Notes: a model not told the origin generated them from the letters alone. A stretch of DNA of 64,000 nucleotides from Candidatus Tisiphia endosymbiont of Nedyus quadrimaculatus (GCF_964059235.1 NZ_OZ060452.1:1-64000); one strand, 5' to 3'; shown: positions 45,286 to 54,758, counted from the first letter of the stretch. Numbers and translations are program-made.

Positions 45286-47100
45286 TTAACAAAGCTCTGT
45301 AACCTGATATTGTAAATCCATATTTTTACCACAAAAAGCCATGGAAAGTTTAATGATTTTTTTGACGTGAGAATGTTCTTTTATCTTAGTGTCATATTGT
45401 TTATCTATAATCTGCTTTAAGCCCATTTGGGCTACCAAGGCTAAATCTTCTGTATTTTTGGCGATCTTGTACTCAATAATAATAGCCTTATCTTCTTTAC
45501 CAATCTTGGGGATCATAATAATATCAGCTCGTCCACTGCCTGACTCTTGTTCACTGGTTATAATGTAGGCAGAAGATAACATGTTAACAAGTCCTAGCAT
45601 AAAACCACTATAAAATAACTCAGCTTTCTTATTCCCTGTTTGGTGAAAACTAGTAGCGTTTAATAACAATTCCTGAAGCCGTTCTTTAAATGCTTCTAAC
45701 CGACAAGCAGGTAATAGAGTAGCAAAAGGATAATATAGTGAACTATCAATCTGTAACTTATTACTAACCCATTGTAATAATCTCGCATTATAGATATGTT
45801 TTACCTCTCTATTAGGGGCGGATAGTTCATAAACATTCTCTTCTAACTCGATGACCATTGGATTCAAGTAACCACTAAATAGTAATAGACTAAATAGTCC
45901 TGAGCGTGAATTAATATCATTGAAATTTATTTGTTTAGTAATCTGCGATATAATACTCTTACCACTAGCAAGTAGTTGTAAATCTTGTTGCATTTCATCT
46001 GACAATAATGCCTTATCAATTATTCCCGTACCCCCACTATCTAGCCAATAGTGATCAAGCTTACCTTTATGTGCTAAACATTGCATTATTGACCATGGAT
46101 TATAAATTATCTCGCCACCAAATGTATACCCATTATACCAATTTTTAATCTCTTCAGGATTTGTTTCAGTTGGTACTTTAGTTAATAACTCATCAACTTC
46201 TTCTTGGGTAAAGCCATAAAACTTAGAAAAATCATCATCAAGTAATGTATATTCAGTAACATTATTCAAATCTGAGAATAAATTAGCCTTAGCAATCCTT
46301 AATATGCCAGTTATTACTCCTTTTTCTACACAAGTATTACCTTTTAGGCTGCTGCCAAACATCCCTCGAAATAATTCAAGTACTTGTTCAAACTCTTTTG
46401 ATTTATCACCAAATTTAATATAGGAACTATTGATAGGAGTGTCATATTCATCAATTAATATGTAAGATTTTTGATTGAAATGTTTAAACAATAGTTCGCT
46501 TAAGAAGCCTAAACTATCTTTAAGATCTTCTTTATCAAATTTTCCTGTAAAATATCGTTTTAGTTTTTCCTTTTGTACATCATCCAGTAAATTCTTATTT
46601 TTTGCTATATAATGTTTTAAATAACGATGTTTTACAAATAACTTAATAACTTGATTTCTTATCCCGTTCTCAATGTCTTGGTAATTACTACCCTTAACAT
46701 CCTTAAAACTTATAGAAATAACCGGATATTGACCTTGGCGTTTCATGCTACTTGCTATATCTGCAATTTTTAAGGACTTTAACTCTTTAGTTTCATCAAA
46801 GCCTAAATCTACTGTACCTCCAAGGAATAATTTGTTATTTATCTTCTGTTCAGATACTAAAGCTGTACCATTGTCATCTATCTCTATTTCAAAAAACTTG
46901 CGAAGCATATCCATATTTAAGCTCTTACCCCAACGTCTTGGTCGAGTGATAAGTATTACGCTACCACTATCTTCAGTAATTTCTTTAATTAGTAAACTTT
47001 TATCAACAAAAATATCACTATTGAGCAATAGACTTTTAAAATCATCGTCTCCGACTCTCATTTTAGGTATTACTATGTTTTCAGATATTAAATTATTCAT
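45286..47100 (-). CDS. AAA-ATPase-like / PD-(D/E)XK nuclease protein (DUF1703 type), copy 2
   Basis: The 604-residue paralogue of 7431-9299 begins with MRVGDDDFKSLLLNSDIFVD, RPRRWGKSLNMDMLRKFFE and YILIDEYDTPINSSY, and ends with GSGRADIIMIP and IIIEYKIAKN. The IS21-A end has landed on its last codon: the final Cys and the TAA stop are read from the element (TGTTAA), where the paralogue ends in ATT-TAG. The protein is otherwise whole. The last 60 residues differ from the paralogue at only a few positions, unlike the rest. The role is unknown. Confidence 0.82.
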   Translation of the reverse strand: MNNLISENIVIPKMRVGDDDFKSLLLNSDIFVDKSLLIKEITEDSGSVILITRPRRWGKSLNMDMLRKFFEIEIDDNGTALVSEQKINNKLFLGGTVDLGFDETKELKSLKIADIASSMKRQGQYPVISISFKDVKGSNYQDIENGIRNQVIKLFVKHRYLKHYIAKNKNLLDDVQKEKLKRYFTGKFDKEDLKDSLGFLSELLFKHFNQKSYILIDEYDTPINSSYIKFGDKSKEFEQVLELFRGMFGSSLKGNTCVEKGVITGILRIAKANLFSDLNNVTEYTLLDDDFSKFYGFTQEEVDELLTKVPTETNPEEIKNWYNGYTFGGEIIYNPWSIMQCLAHKGKLDHYWLDSGGTGIIDKALLSDEMQQDLQLLASGKSIISQITKQINFNDINSRSGLFSLLLFSGYLNPMVIELEENVYELSAPNREVKHIYNARLLQWVSNKLQIDSSLYYPFATLLPACRLEAFKERLQELLLNATSFHQTGNKKAELFYSGFMLGLVNMLSSAYIITSEQESGSGRADIIMIPKIGKEDKAIIIEYKIAKNTEDLALVAQMGLKQIIDKQYDTKIKEHSHVKKIIKLSMAFCGKNMDLQYQVTELC

Positions 47101-47349
47101 TATATTATTCCAAACACTTTCATTCTATAAGATTTAGGATTTTTAATAATTATTCTCCCTTGCCAGTCAAGATCAAACATTGATAATACTTGAAGCTAGT
47201 ATTAAAATGATGTTAAAATTTTATCTAGAATTTATAGACCGTGGATTATTATAAAGTGTAATTAACTGAAATACAATTTATATAACCTAATCACAGCCAA
47301 TCAATCCAACATCTTGTGCTTGCTCACGTTCTTGTCCTTGCATTTGATC
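47101..47349 (-). other. Intergenic region with a 3' gene remnant
   Basis: At 47287-47349 the minus strand reads DQMQGQEREQAQDVGLIGCD and stop, entering from the IS21-A copy-3 end, which suggests the tail of a gene destroyed by the insertion. The gene cannot be named. The rest is upstream sequence of the AAA-ATPase gene. Confidence 0.35.
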
Positions 47350-47506
47350 TGTTAAAAAGCGTGCAATAATGACCCACTAAATGGGTTAATGTGCGTTGAA
47401 AAATGACCCACCTAAGAAGTGGGAAAAGTAGTACGTTATTAATCCATTATTATCAACCTATACTTCTATTATTTTCAGAATAAATAATAGGAGTATAAAA
47501 TCAGAG

Positions 47507-49012
47507 ATGTTAATAATGGAAAGTAAGAGAAAGATATTAGGACGTTATCGTCGTGGAGAAGGTATACGTTCAATAAGTAGAGAATTAAATATATCACGTA
47601 ATACAGTTAGAAGTATCATTCGTACGCAAGGAGAGATTAAATCTGATTATATACGAATAATTCAACCTATACCTAAACTCGGGAAATATATTGAGAGTCT
47701 TGAGAGGATGTTGCGGGATAATAAGAATTCAAAGCCTAAAAAAACAGGGAAAGCTTTATTTGAGGAGTTAAAGATTTATGGGTATCAAGGCAGTTACTCT
47801 GCTGTTAGTCGTTATATTAACACTTGGAATGATAGAAATTTTGAGATTAATATAAAAGCTTGCGTACCTTTATCCTTTGCTCCTGGGGAAGCTTACCAAT
47901 TTGACTGGAGTAGTAAGCAAGTAATATTAGCTGGAGAAATAATAAATGTTAAAGTAGCTCACTTTGTTTTGTGTTATAGCCGTAAAAAATTTATCTATAT
48001 TTATCCTACTGAAGCTCAAGAGATGGTATTTGATGCACATGTTAGAGCCTTTACTTTTTTTGGTGGTAGTCCAACTAAAGGGATTTATGATAATATGAAG
48101 ACTGCTGTCAGTAAGGTTTTAAAAGGCTCTAATAATAGAGAATGGAATCCAAAGTTTGAAAAGCTCTGCGCACATTATCTCATTGAACCGATAGCATGTT
48201 CTCCAGCTCGAGGTAATGAAAAAGGTAGGGTTGAGCGACAAGTACAGATTGACCGGGAACAGTTCTTTACTCCTATGCCAAAAGCTTTAACCTTGCAAGA
48301 ATTAAACGATATATTAACCAGCAGATTAGTTACTTATAATAGCTCTCATAAACACCCCGAATATAAAGATAAGACTATAGATGAAGCATATCAACTAGAA
48401 CGTAATTTTTTAGTATCCGTGCCTGTATTATTTAACGGTTGCAAAGAAATAGATATCAAGGTTTCTATTACTTGTTTGGCTAGATATGAAAGCAATAATT
48501 ATAGCGTTCACTGTAGTTGTGCTGGGAAAATAGTACAATGTAAGATATATGCTGAACATCTAGTATTTATTTATAATGGTCAAGAGGTAGGTCGTCATAA
48601 ACGGAAATTTACTAAGGGAGAAACTTGTTATGACGTCAATCATTATCTGCCAATATTAAGGTATAAACCCGGAGCATTAAGAAATGGTGAACCATTCCTT
48701 AATATGAATTTACCAGAAGAGCTCATAGAAGTTAGAAGACGTCTTGAGAGCAGCCCAGCAGGTACAAGAGATTTTGCTCATATATTATCGTATATAGCAA
48801 TGGAATCCATAGAAGCAGTAGTATCAGCATGCACCCAAGCACTAAAAATAGGAACTGTTAGTAAGGAGGTAATTTTAAATATTATATTACGTAATAAAGA
48901 TGAGTTAAAAGTAACAGAGCCAAGTAATTACCAAGAATATCATACTTTAAAACATATCCCGAAAGCTAATTGTGAGATATACGATAATTTTCTCAAGTTA
49001 GGAGGTAAGTAA
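47507..49012 (+). CDS. istA: IS21 transposase IstA
   Basis: The 501-residue IstA has the same domains as at 43629 and is the same protein except for Lys in SSKQVIL. The truncated copy at 1481-2865 also has Lys there, so these two are the closer relatives. It is followed by istB with a stop-start overlap. Confidence 0.94.
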   Translation: MLIMESKRKILGRYRRGEGIRSISRELNISRNTVRSIIRTQGEIKSDYIRIIQPIPKLGKYIESLERMLRDNKNSKPKKTGKALFEELKIYGYQGSYSAVSRYINTWNDRNFEINIKACVPLSFAPGEAYQFDWSSKQVILAGEIINVKVAHFVLCYSRKKFIYIYPTEAQEMVFDAHVRAFTFFGGSPTKGIYDNMKTAVSKVLKGSNNREWNPKFEKLCAHYLIEPIACSPARGNEKGRVERQVQIDREQFFTPMPKALTLQELNDILTSRLVTYNSSHKHPEYKDKTIDEAYQLERNFLVSVPVLFNGCKEIDIKVSITCLARYESNNYSVHCSCAGKIVQCKIYAEHLVFIYNGQEVGRHKRKFTKGETCYDVNHYLPILRYKPGALRNGEPFLNMNLPEELIEVRRRLESSPAGTRDFAHILSYIAMESIEAVVSACTQALKIGTVSKEVILNIILRNKDELKVTEPSNYQEYHTLKHIPKANCEIYDNFLKLGGK

Positions 49013-49761
49013 TGAACAATGTATATCAAGAATCTACTAGAGAAGATATTATAAATGTTATGAGAAAGCTAAAATTTACAGGGATGCTTGAGTCTTATGA
49101 TGAAATTATATCTGATGCCATAAGGCGTAAAGAAGCCTCGAATTATATTTTACATAATTTATTAAAATCTGAACTAACAACACGAACTCTTAGGTCTATT
49201 CAAAGTAGGATTAGCGCAGCAAAGTTTCCTGAGAAAAAAGATATAGATAATTTCATATTTATCGATACCCCAATAAACCAAGAACAAATTATGCATCTAT
49301 ATAGTTGCGAGTTTATTAAAACATCTAGAAATATAATCCTAGTTGGTGGTACTGGTAGCGGTAAAACTCACCTAGCTATTGCATTAAGTACAAAAGCAGT
49401 ACGAAAAGGTTATAAATCAAGATTTTTTAATCTTGTAGATCTTGCTAATCAATTAGAATATGAAAAGAACTCTGCTCAGGTAGGAAAACTAGCAGCTTCC
49501 TTGCAAAAAATAGATGTACTAGTCCTAGATGAGCTTGGTTATCTACCATTTTCTAAGAATGGCGGTCAACTTATCTTTCATCTATTATCTAAAATACATT
49601 CCAACACTTCAATTATTATTACTACTAATCTTATATTCTCAGAATGGTCACAAATATTTGGTTGTAATAAAATGACTTCAGCGCTACTTGATAGAGTTTG
49701 TCATAATTGTGATATCATTGAAACGGGAAATGAAAGTTATCGTATGAAAAAAAAACAATAG
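49012..49761 (+). CDS. istB: IS21 transposition helper ATPase IstB
   Basis: The 249-residue AAA+ helper matches the copy at 42880-43629 (GGTGSGKTHLAIAL; LVLDELGYLPFSKNGG). It is intact and coupled to istA. The 3' part of the same gene is also present as a remnant at 23825-24206. Confidence 0.94.
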   Translation: MNNVYQESTREDIINVMRKLKFTGMLESYDEIISDAIRRKEASNYILHNLLKSELTTRTLRSIQSRISAAKFPEKKDIDNFIFIDTPINQEQIMHLYSCEFIKTSRNIILVGGTGSGKTHLAIALSTKAVRKGYKSRFFNLVDLANQLEYEKNSAQVGKLAASLQKIDVLVLDELGYLPFSKNGGQLIFHLLSKIHSNTSIIITTNLIFSEWSQIFGCNKMTSALLDRVCHNCDIIETGNESYRMKKKQ

Positions 49762-49801
49762 TTCTAGACTTATGTGGGTCATTTTTCAACGCTTATTGAC
49801 A

Positions 49802-49875
49802 CCCACTTCTTAGGTGGGTCATTTTTCAACGCACATTAACCCATTTAGTGGGTCATTATTGCACGCTTTTTAACA
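49802..49875 (-). repeat. Solo 74-bp IS21-A end, inverted, abutting copy 3
   Basis: CCCACTTCTTAGGTGGGTC through GCACGCTTTTTAACA matches the istA-side end of IS21-A in the opposite direction to copy 3. No gene follows. It marks an IS21 insertion into, or deletion of, an earlier IS21-A copy. Confidence 0.8.
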
Positions 49876-50124
49876 CTTAATACTTATATTCAAAAAAGAA
49901 AATTGAAAGATAGTTTAAATGGAGACAAAAATACGAGTTTTTAAATGGTTTAATTAATAACACAAAAAACACTCTAAAACCTATATTATAAAAGGCTTAG
50001 TCCATGCTGGTTTATCGGCGGGGATTTGTGCTTTGGATACCATAATGGACTAATGGTTCATGTGTTTGGAAAATTATCCTCGGCTTTCTTTTTGCTATCT
50101 CAAAAATTTAGCTCTTAATTGGCA
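49876..50124. other. Intergenic region after IS21-A copy 3
   Basis: About 250 AT-rich bases between the solo IS21 end and the cysQ pseudogene. I see no gene and no repeat family known from elsewhere in the window. Confidence 0.4.
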
Positions 50125-50885
50125 TTAAAACGAAGTAAAGATAGGGAAATATCGACTATAGGCATAGAAATGAGGATTTTGGAAGTTATTCTTTTGATAA
50201 ACTAATTCATTTCCATCTAGATCCACAATATTTCCACCACTAGCTTTAATTAACGCATGCCCCGCTGCAATATCCCATTCCATAGTTGGGCCAAACTTGG
50301 GATAAATATCCGCCTTTCCTTCTGCTACTAAACATAATTTAATTGAACTTGGTATAGTAACTATTTCAGTAATTAGATGTTTCTTTAGGAACTGCTTGGT
50401 ATCTGCATTTGACGTATGTGAGCTAACAACAGCCCTATAATGACTTTTAGGTAGGGCATCAAAGCTTGTTTCTACGCCATTTTTTCAATTCTTAAAGCAT
50501 TATTAGCATCTGTCTAATGTAATTTTTGCACGGATGGTTGATAGATAAAACCAATGATAGGCATACCATTTTTTATCAATGCAATATTTACTGTATACGT
50601 ATCCTCACCTTTTATATAACTTTTTGTACCATCAATCGGATCAATCAACCAAAATTGATTGCCATTCAAAGCAATTATATCTCTTTCTTCACAAATTACA
50701 GGAATATTAGGTGCTAGGTCCTTTAAACCATTATATATAAAGCTACTAATTTCCTTATCAGCATTTGTCACGGGAGAATTATCATCTTTATAAGAAACTA
50801 TTAACCCTAAATCTCTTCTAATTAGAGCAATCCCACCAGCTTCAGTAATTAAATTTTTTAAAGACTTAATTAAATTAAGCATCAT
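50125..50885 (-). pseudogene. cysQ: cysQ / inositol-monophosphatase-family gene, broken
   Basis: The first 123 residues carry SPVTNADKEISSFIYNGL, ICEERD and WLIDPIDGTKSYIKG, the metal-binding motifs of 3'(2'),5'-bisphosphate nucleotidase. The frame then meets TAG after PSVQKLH. The rest (GKADIYPKFGPTMEWDIAAG, HALIKASGGNIVDLDGNELV) continues to 50125 after a further frameshift at an A-run (GAAAAAATGGC near 50481). At least two lesions show it is no longer functional. The active gene would recycle adenosine 3',5'-bisphosphate. Confidence 0.88.
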
Positions 50886-50895
50886 TTATTATTCA

Positions 50896-51729
50896 TCATT
50901 TGCTATTTGTTATAAATTGTTTAGCATCATCATCTTCTAACCACTTTCCTGTTTTTAATAATATTTCCTGTTGAAATTTCACTATATCCTCCTGTGGAGT
51001 GCCTTGTAATTCTGTAACGGCTAAATATTCTACCCCATAACAATCTAGATCAATTGTTCTTAGAAAATTATCTATGTTATCTAATTCACTTTTTTTATTC
51101 TCAAAGATTATAATGTTATTAGGTAAAATATTTGTGATACTCATAAACTCACGTAGTGCCTGAGCTTTATTTAGATAGTCAGTAAATATTATACCTTTAT
51201 GAAAAATTGGTGACCTTTTATCAGTTTCATCAAATTTTAATATTTCTTTATTATTAACTTTATCAGTAAATTTAATACCGAGGCTACTTAGCTGCTCATA
51301 TTGCCATTCCTCATAATTTTTAATCAGTCTACATGCTGGGTTAATTTTAGTAAACCCAAAAACCAAAGCCCCTGAACTTTTCAGTTTATCGATAAATTTT
51401 GGCCAACTAGCTTCTACTAACATAACTTGTCTTTGCAATAGCAACTTAGCAATTATCTCATCCATATTAGAATGATATTTTGCCAAACTTGCCAGCTCTT
51501 CAACAAACCCTCTATAAGGATTAGCATAACGAAACATCTTAGACTTAGGCGTAACTATTGTATCATCAATATTGATTAGCACTAAGCTATATGCATCAAT
51601 TTTTTCAAGTAAATTTTTTACCGTAACAGAATCTATAGAATAAGTGGGAATAATTATTGCATAACTTGTATATGGTAACATGATTAAAATTAACAATAAT
51701 TTTAATAAAAAGTTATTTTTTATTATCAT
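50896..51729 (-). CDS. Secreted DUF2608-type HAD-like protein
   Basis: The 277-residue protein starts with a signal peptide (KNNFLLKLLLILIMLPYTSYA, cleavage near residue 24). It then has LVLINIDDTIVTPKS, which resembles HAD motif I (DxDxT), and later FGFTKINPACRLI and GIIFTD. This fits the DUF2608 family found in Rickettsia, Legionella and Chlamydia, of unknown function. It overlaps the next upstream gene by 17 bases, indicating an operon. It lies directly after the broken cysQ in gene order. Confidence 0.72.
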   Translation of the reverse strand: MIIKNNFLLKLLLILIMLPYTSYAIIIPTYSIDSVTVKNLLEKIDAYSLVLINIDDTIVTPKSKMFRYANPYRGFVEELASLAKYHSNMDEIIAKLLLQRQVMLVEASWPKFIDKLKSSGALVFGFTKINPACRLIKNYEEWQYEQLSSLGIKFTDKVNNKEILKFDETDKRSPIFHKGIIFTDYLNKAQALREFMSITNILPNNIIIFENKKSELDNIDNFLRTIDLDCYGVEYLAVTELQGTPQEDIVKFQQEILLKTGKWLEDDDAKQFITNSK

Positions 51730-52609
51730 ACGGATTTACACTCTCTTGATTCTTAACTTTGATTTTGCCATTGCTTCTTTTTACTGCATTTACCTTATTA
51801 ACCAATTCATTAAGTGATTTTTTTAAATCACGAGAATTGAATAGTGATTCTTTTTGGTCAGATAATTTATAATTATAACCAATAAACATCACATTATCGT
51901 CATAATTTCTTAGTTGACTTTCCATTGCGGTCAACTCATTGGAATTTCCATCAACCATTATTAAAACTTTTGGCATAAACTTCACTTCTATTAAAAAATT
52001 TAATATCAACTGAAATGAAGCATTATTATTACTACTCAATATACCCTGATAAAACGTCGGATAAGTATTATCAAAAGGCTTCATATCATTAAAAATAAGA
52101 TAATTATGTTGTGGGAAACTATTGGACAAATCAATATTAAATTTCTTTAAATACTCAGCCTCCCATATTTCTAGCTTCTTTATATTGTTAAAGTTACCAG
52201 TTAAACCATGATCACTCACAATTACGGGGCTACCTTTATCCATTATATTCTTTATAAAATTAGGCAAATTGACATCTAATAACTCATTTTTATACTCTGT
52301 AAGCAGTATTGTATCAAAATAAGTATCCTTTGATGGTCTAACTGATTTGAATATTTCCTGTAGCTTAGATAATTCATTTTTATTCAATTGGATAATTGGG
52401 GGGAAAAATGATTTGAATATAACTTTTTCTCTACCCAAAACCATTAAGATATCTTTAGGGGAATAATTATTGCATAATTCTTCATAGTCCTTATTTATTT
52501 GGTCTAAACTATCAGTATCAACAATCTTACCATTTGCTATTAAAGGCAATAGTAATATTATGTAAGCAATGAGTGTATATGTTTTAAATTTAATCCTTCT
52601 AATTAGCAT
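51713..52609 (-). CDS. Secreted DUF2608-like protein, degenerate motif
   Basis: The 298-residue protein has a signal peptide (TYTLIAYIILLLPLIANG, cleavage near residue 27). It is a distant relative of the next gene: compare QGILSSNN and MPKVLIMVDGN with that protein's late part. The HAD motif I is not kept (DILMVLGREK at that place), so it may lack catalysis. Its 3' end overlaps the following gene by 17 bases. Function unknown. Confidence 0.6.
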   Translation of the reverse strand: MLIRRIKFKTYTLIAYIILLLPLIANGKIVDTDSLDQINKDYEELCNNYSPKDILMVLGREKVIFKSFFPPIIQLNKNELSKLQEIFKSVRPSKDTYFDTILLTEYKNELLDVNLPNFIKNIMDKGSPVIVSDHGLTGNFNNIKKLEIWEAEYLKKFNIDLSNSFPQHNYLIFNDMKPFDNTYPTFYQGILSSNNNASFQLILNFLIEVKFMPKVLIMVDGNSNELTAMESQLRNYDDNVMFIGYNYKLSDQKESLFNSRDLKKSLNELVNKVNAVKRSNGKIKVKNQESVNPYDNKK

Positions 52610-52649
52610 AGAAATTGCCCTTATTTTTTGTTTATAGCAAAAGTAGTTG

Positions 52650-52815
52650 CCCTACATTTTTTGTGTAATCGCACCTACAGACACCACAATCGTCATTGCG
52701 AGGAGCTGCGACAGCAGCGACGTGGCAATCTTTATGCAGTATTACGCCTTACTTCAGTAGATCGCCACGGCACCTAAAGGTGCCTCGCGATGACGATTAT
52801 ACAAAAAATGTAGGG
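52650..52815. repeat. Palindromic repeat with CCCTACATTTTTT ends
   Basis: It begins CCCTACATTTTTTGTGTAAT and ends ACAAAAAATGTAGGG. Inner arms include CGTCATTGCGAGGAGC and GCCTCGCGATGACG. A close relative is at 56108-56285; both are placed beside the same GAAGAATTGG family repeat. Confidence 0.75.
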
Positions 52816-52865
52816 TACTATGGTCTAGCATGCTCACCATTCATTTTCAAATCCAATTCTTCAAA

Positions 52866-54758
52866 TCATTTGAGTATATATTCATTTAGAATTCTCTTGA
52901 TATTATTGAGCATGGTAAGTTCATTTTTCTTTCTAGTAAATACATAATATATTATTTTACTTATAGTGGTGCGTTTTTTAACTTGCATAACCAACTCTTG
53001 TTGAACGATTGTTCGAATTGTAGTTAGATTACCATTCATTAAAAATTGTGATAAAAGTTGAAGCTGTTCAACGCTAAAATTTGTTAGTAATATTCTAATA
53101 ATTATCGTAACATAACCTGAAGGAGTTGTTGTACTAGTTCTCCTGACATGTTTTTTAAAACTTAAACTAGATGTTTTATTTAAATATTTGTCACTAAAAA
53201 TTTCTACAAAATTTATTTCACATAATTGTTTTTTTACTTCTAACCTTTCTTGTTCAATTAGTCTTAACGTTTTAACTGAAGTAACATTGCTATTTATCTT
53301 ATAATCAGCTGCGATTTTACATGTTATTATCTGTTGTACAAACTCTGCATAATTTAGCTCTTTTTTTAATAATGAAGTAATATTTTTAAATAGCAACTGA
53401 TACCTAGTTTTTAAAGCATTTTTAGTAAAACTATCTAAAGAAGCATATCGTTTGATAATTTTAACTTCAAGTTTTGCAGAAAATTTAGACTCAATAGAAG
53501 AAATCATTAAAGAAATAGTATGACCACTTTGGATATTTTGAGTTAACCTTTTTCTAATCTGAGCTAGTATATAATTCAGATCAGAATCTTCTGTTATATT
53601 GAGTATCCTGATAGCATCTATATGCTTTGTAATATTAATTAAAATTTCATGCATTAAGACATTTTGCTTGAGTAAAAATCTTTCTATTATAGCGAACTCT
53701 GCATTTTCTATCTGATGTGTTATTGCATTATAATTTTCAAATAATACTGAAAGCTCATACCCTGAATTATTAAGTTTACTGAAACTCTTCCTAAATTTTG
53801 ACTCATCATGTATTCTTAGCAAAATATGGTTTATAGTCTGAGATTTAATACATAAATCTTTTAGCCTATTATATAAGCAAATTAACTTAGCATTGGTTAA
53901 CTCCATCAATACATTGTGATCATCTATTAAAAAATTAGTAATTTTTTTAAAAATGTATCTGTAATCTATTGTGTTCTCTTCTTTCAGTGTTAATAATAGA
54001 CTTCCTGCATAAATCAATCTAGTTGGTGATTTTGTCGTCGAAACTCGCCTTCGCTCCTCACGTACGTCTGTGTACGCTGCGGTGCTCGGCTTCGTTTCTT
54101 CTAAAAATCCCTCAACTATTTTTGACTTATGCAGGAAGTCTAATATATTGGCATGAAATAACAATGGAACAGATTCTTTCTTTATGTCAATGGTAGAATC
54201 AATTTGCCATAATTCTTTAATGAGCAACAATTGATCTAAAAGTAGATTTTGTTGCTCAAGCGATAAATTATCTAAATTCAAAACAATTGCAGTCGCCTGT
54301 AGATTATTTATAACATCTTGATTTTTAACATCTTCAGTTATTAATATACAACAATGCTGTACAAAGTTTCTAGCTAAATCCATTACTGGTTTTAGTGCCT
54401 TATTATTTTCTTCATGATATAAAGTGGAAGAACTTTTTAAGCAATCAACCAGTTGATTAAGAGAAGTAACAAAATTTGTTACCTCTTCCATTTGATATTT
54501 TTGTTGCTTTAACGCCTCAATAGAGAGAGGTCCGTAATGCTCAAGAATAGAAAGCAAGTTCTTTTGACTATCTAGACTAAGATAATCAAGCAAGTCACTA
54601 TTCTGTTGTAGAATCTTTATAATATTAAAAGTACGCAAAGACCTTTTTAAAGTACTAGGATACTTGTAAGACAGGATGCATTCAGAGCTTAAAGAGACAA
54701 AACAGCCTTTTAATCTTTCTGCATACTTACTAATAACCTTAGTATTAAAATCTTTCAT
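52866..54758 (-). CDS. Large helical protein of unknown function with RPE insertion
   Basis: I do not recognise the 630-residue protein. It is mostly helical and rich in L, I, K and N, with no signal peptide or membrane segment, starting MKDFNTKVISKYAERLKGCF. Residues about 207-252 (TKPSTAAYTDVREERRRVST) come from a palindromic element at 53998-54141. Its last residues (NEYILK) are read from another palindrome edge. An open frame of this length with base use like its neighbours argues that it is a real gene. Confidence 0.7.
   Translation of the reverse strand: MKDFNTKVISKYAERLKGCFVSLSSECILSYKYPSTLKRSLRTFNIIKILQQNSDLLDYLSLDSQKNLLSILEHYGPLSIEALKQQKYQMEEVTNFVTSLNQLVDCLKSSSTLYHEENNKALKPVMDLARNFVQHCCILITEDVKNQDVINNLQATAIVLNLDNLSLEQQNLLLDQLLLIKELWQIDSTIDIKKESVPLLFHANILDFLHKSKIVEGFLEETKPSTAAYTDVREERRRVSTTKSPTRLIYAGSLLLTLKEENTIDYRYIFKKITNFLIDDHNVLMELTNAKLICLYNRLKDLCIKSQTINHILLRIHDESKFRKSFSKLNNSGYELSVLFENYNAITHQIENAEFAIIERFLLKQNVLMHEILINITKHIDAIRILNITEDSDLNYILAQIRKRLTQNIQSGHTISLMISSIESKFSAKLEVKIIKRYASLDSFTKNALKTRYQLLFKNITSLLKKELNYAEFVQQIITCKIAADYKINSNVTSVKTLRLIEQERLEVKKQLCEINFVEIFSDKYLNKTSSLSFKKHVRRTSTTTPSGYVTIIIRILLTNFSVEQLQLLSQFLMNGNLTTIRTIVQQELVMQVKKRTTISKIIYYVFTRKKNELTMLNNIKRILNEYILK
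53998..54141. repeat. RPE translated in the 630-residue gene
   Basis: AGACTTCCTGCATAA pairs with TTATGCAGGAAGTCT, 144 bp apart end to end (48 codons, so in frame). The peptide STAAYTDVREE matches the RPE peptide in folB (PAAYSNVREE). Part of the interior (CTCCTCACGTACG, GTACGCTGCGG) is shared with folB. Confidence 0.82.

Larger units (their letters stand above)
42816..45291 (-). mobile_element. IS21-family element A, copy 2 (complete)
   Basis: The left end TGTCAATAAGCGTTGAAAAA and right end ...GCACGCTTTTTAACA enclose istA and istB. Compared with copy 3, the left end holds an additional 24-base copy of the GCGTTGAAAAATGACCCA repeat. The right end lies exactly at the end of the AAA-ATPase/nuclease gene. 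No clear target duplication is seen. Confidence 0.92.
47350..49801 (+). mobile_element. IS21-family element A, copy 3 (complete)
   Basis: It runs from TGTTAAAAAGCGTGCAATAA to ...GCTTATTGACA, with istA and istB on the plus strand. It is in the opposite direction to copy 2, so the region 42816-49801 forms a large inverted repeat around the AAA-ATPase gene. A 74-base piece of another IS21-A end follows directly. Confidence 0.92.
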
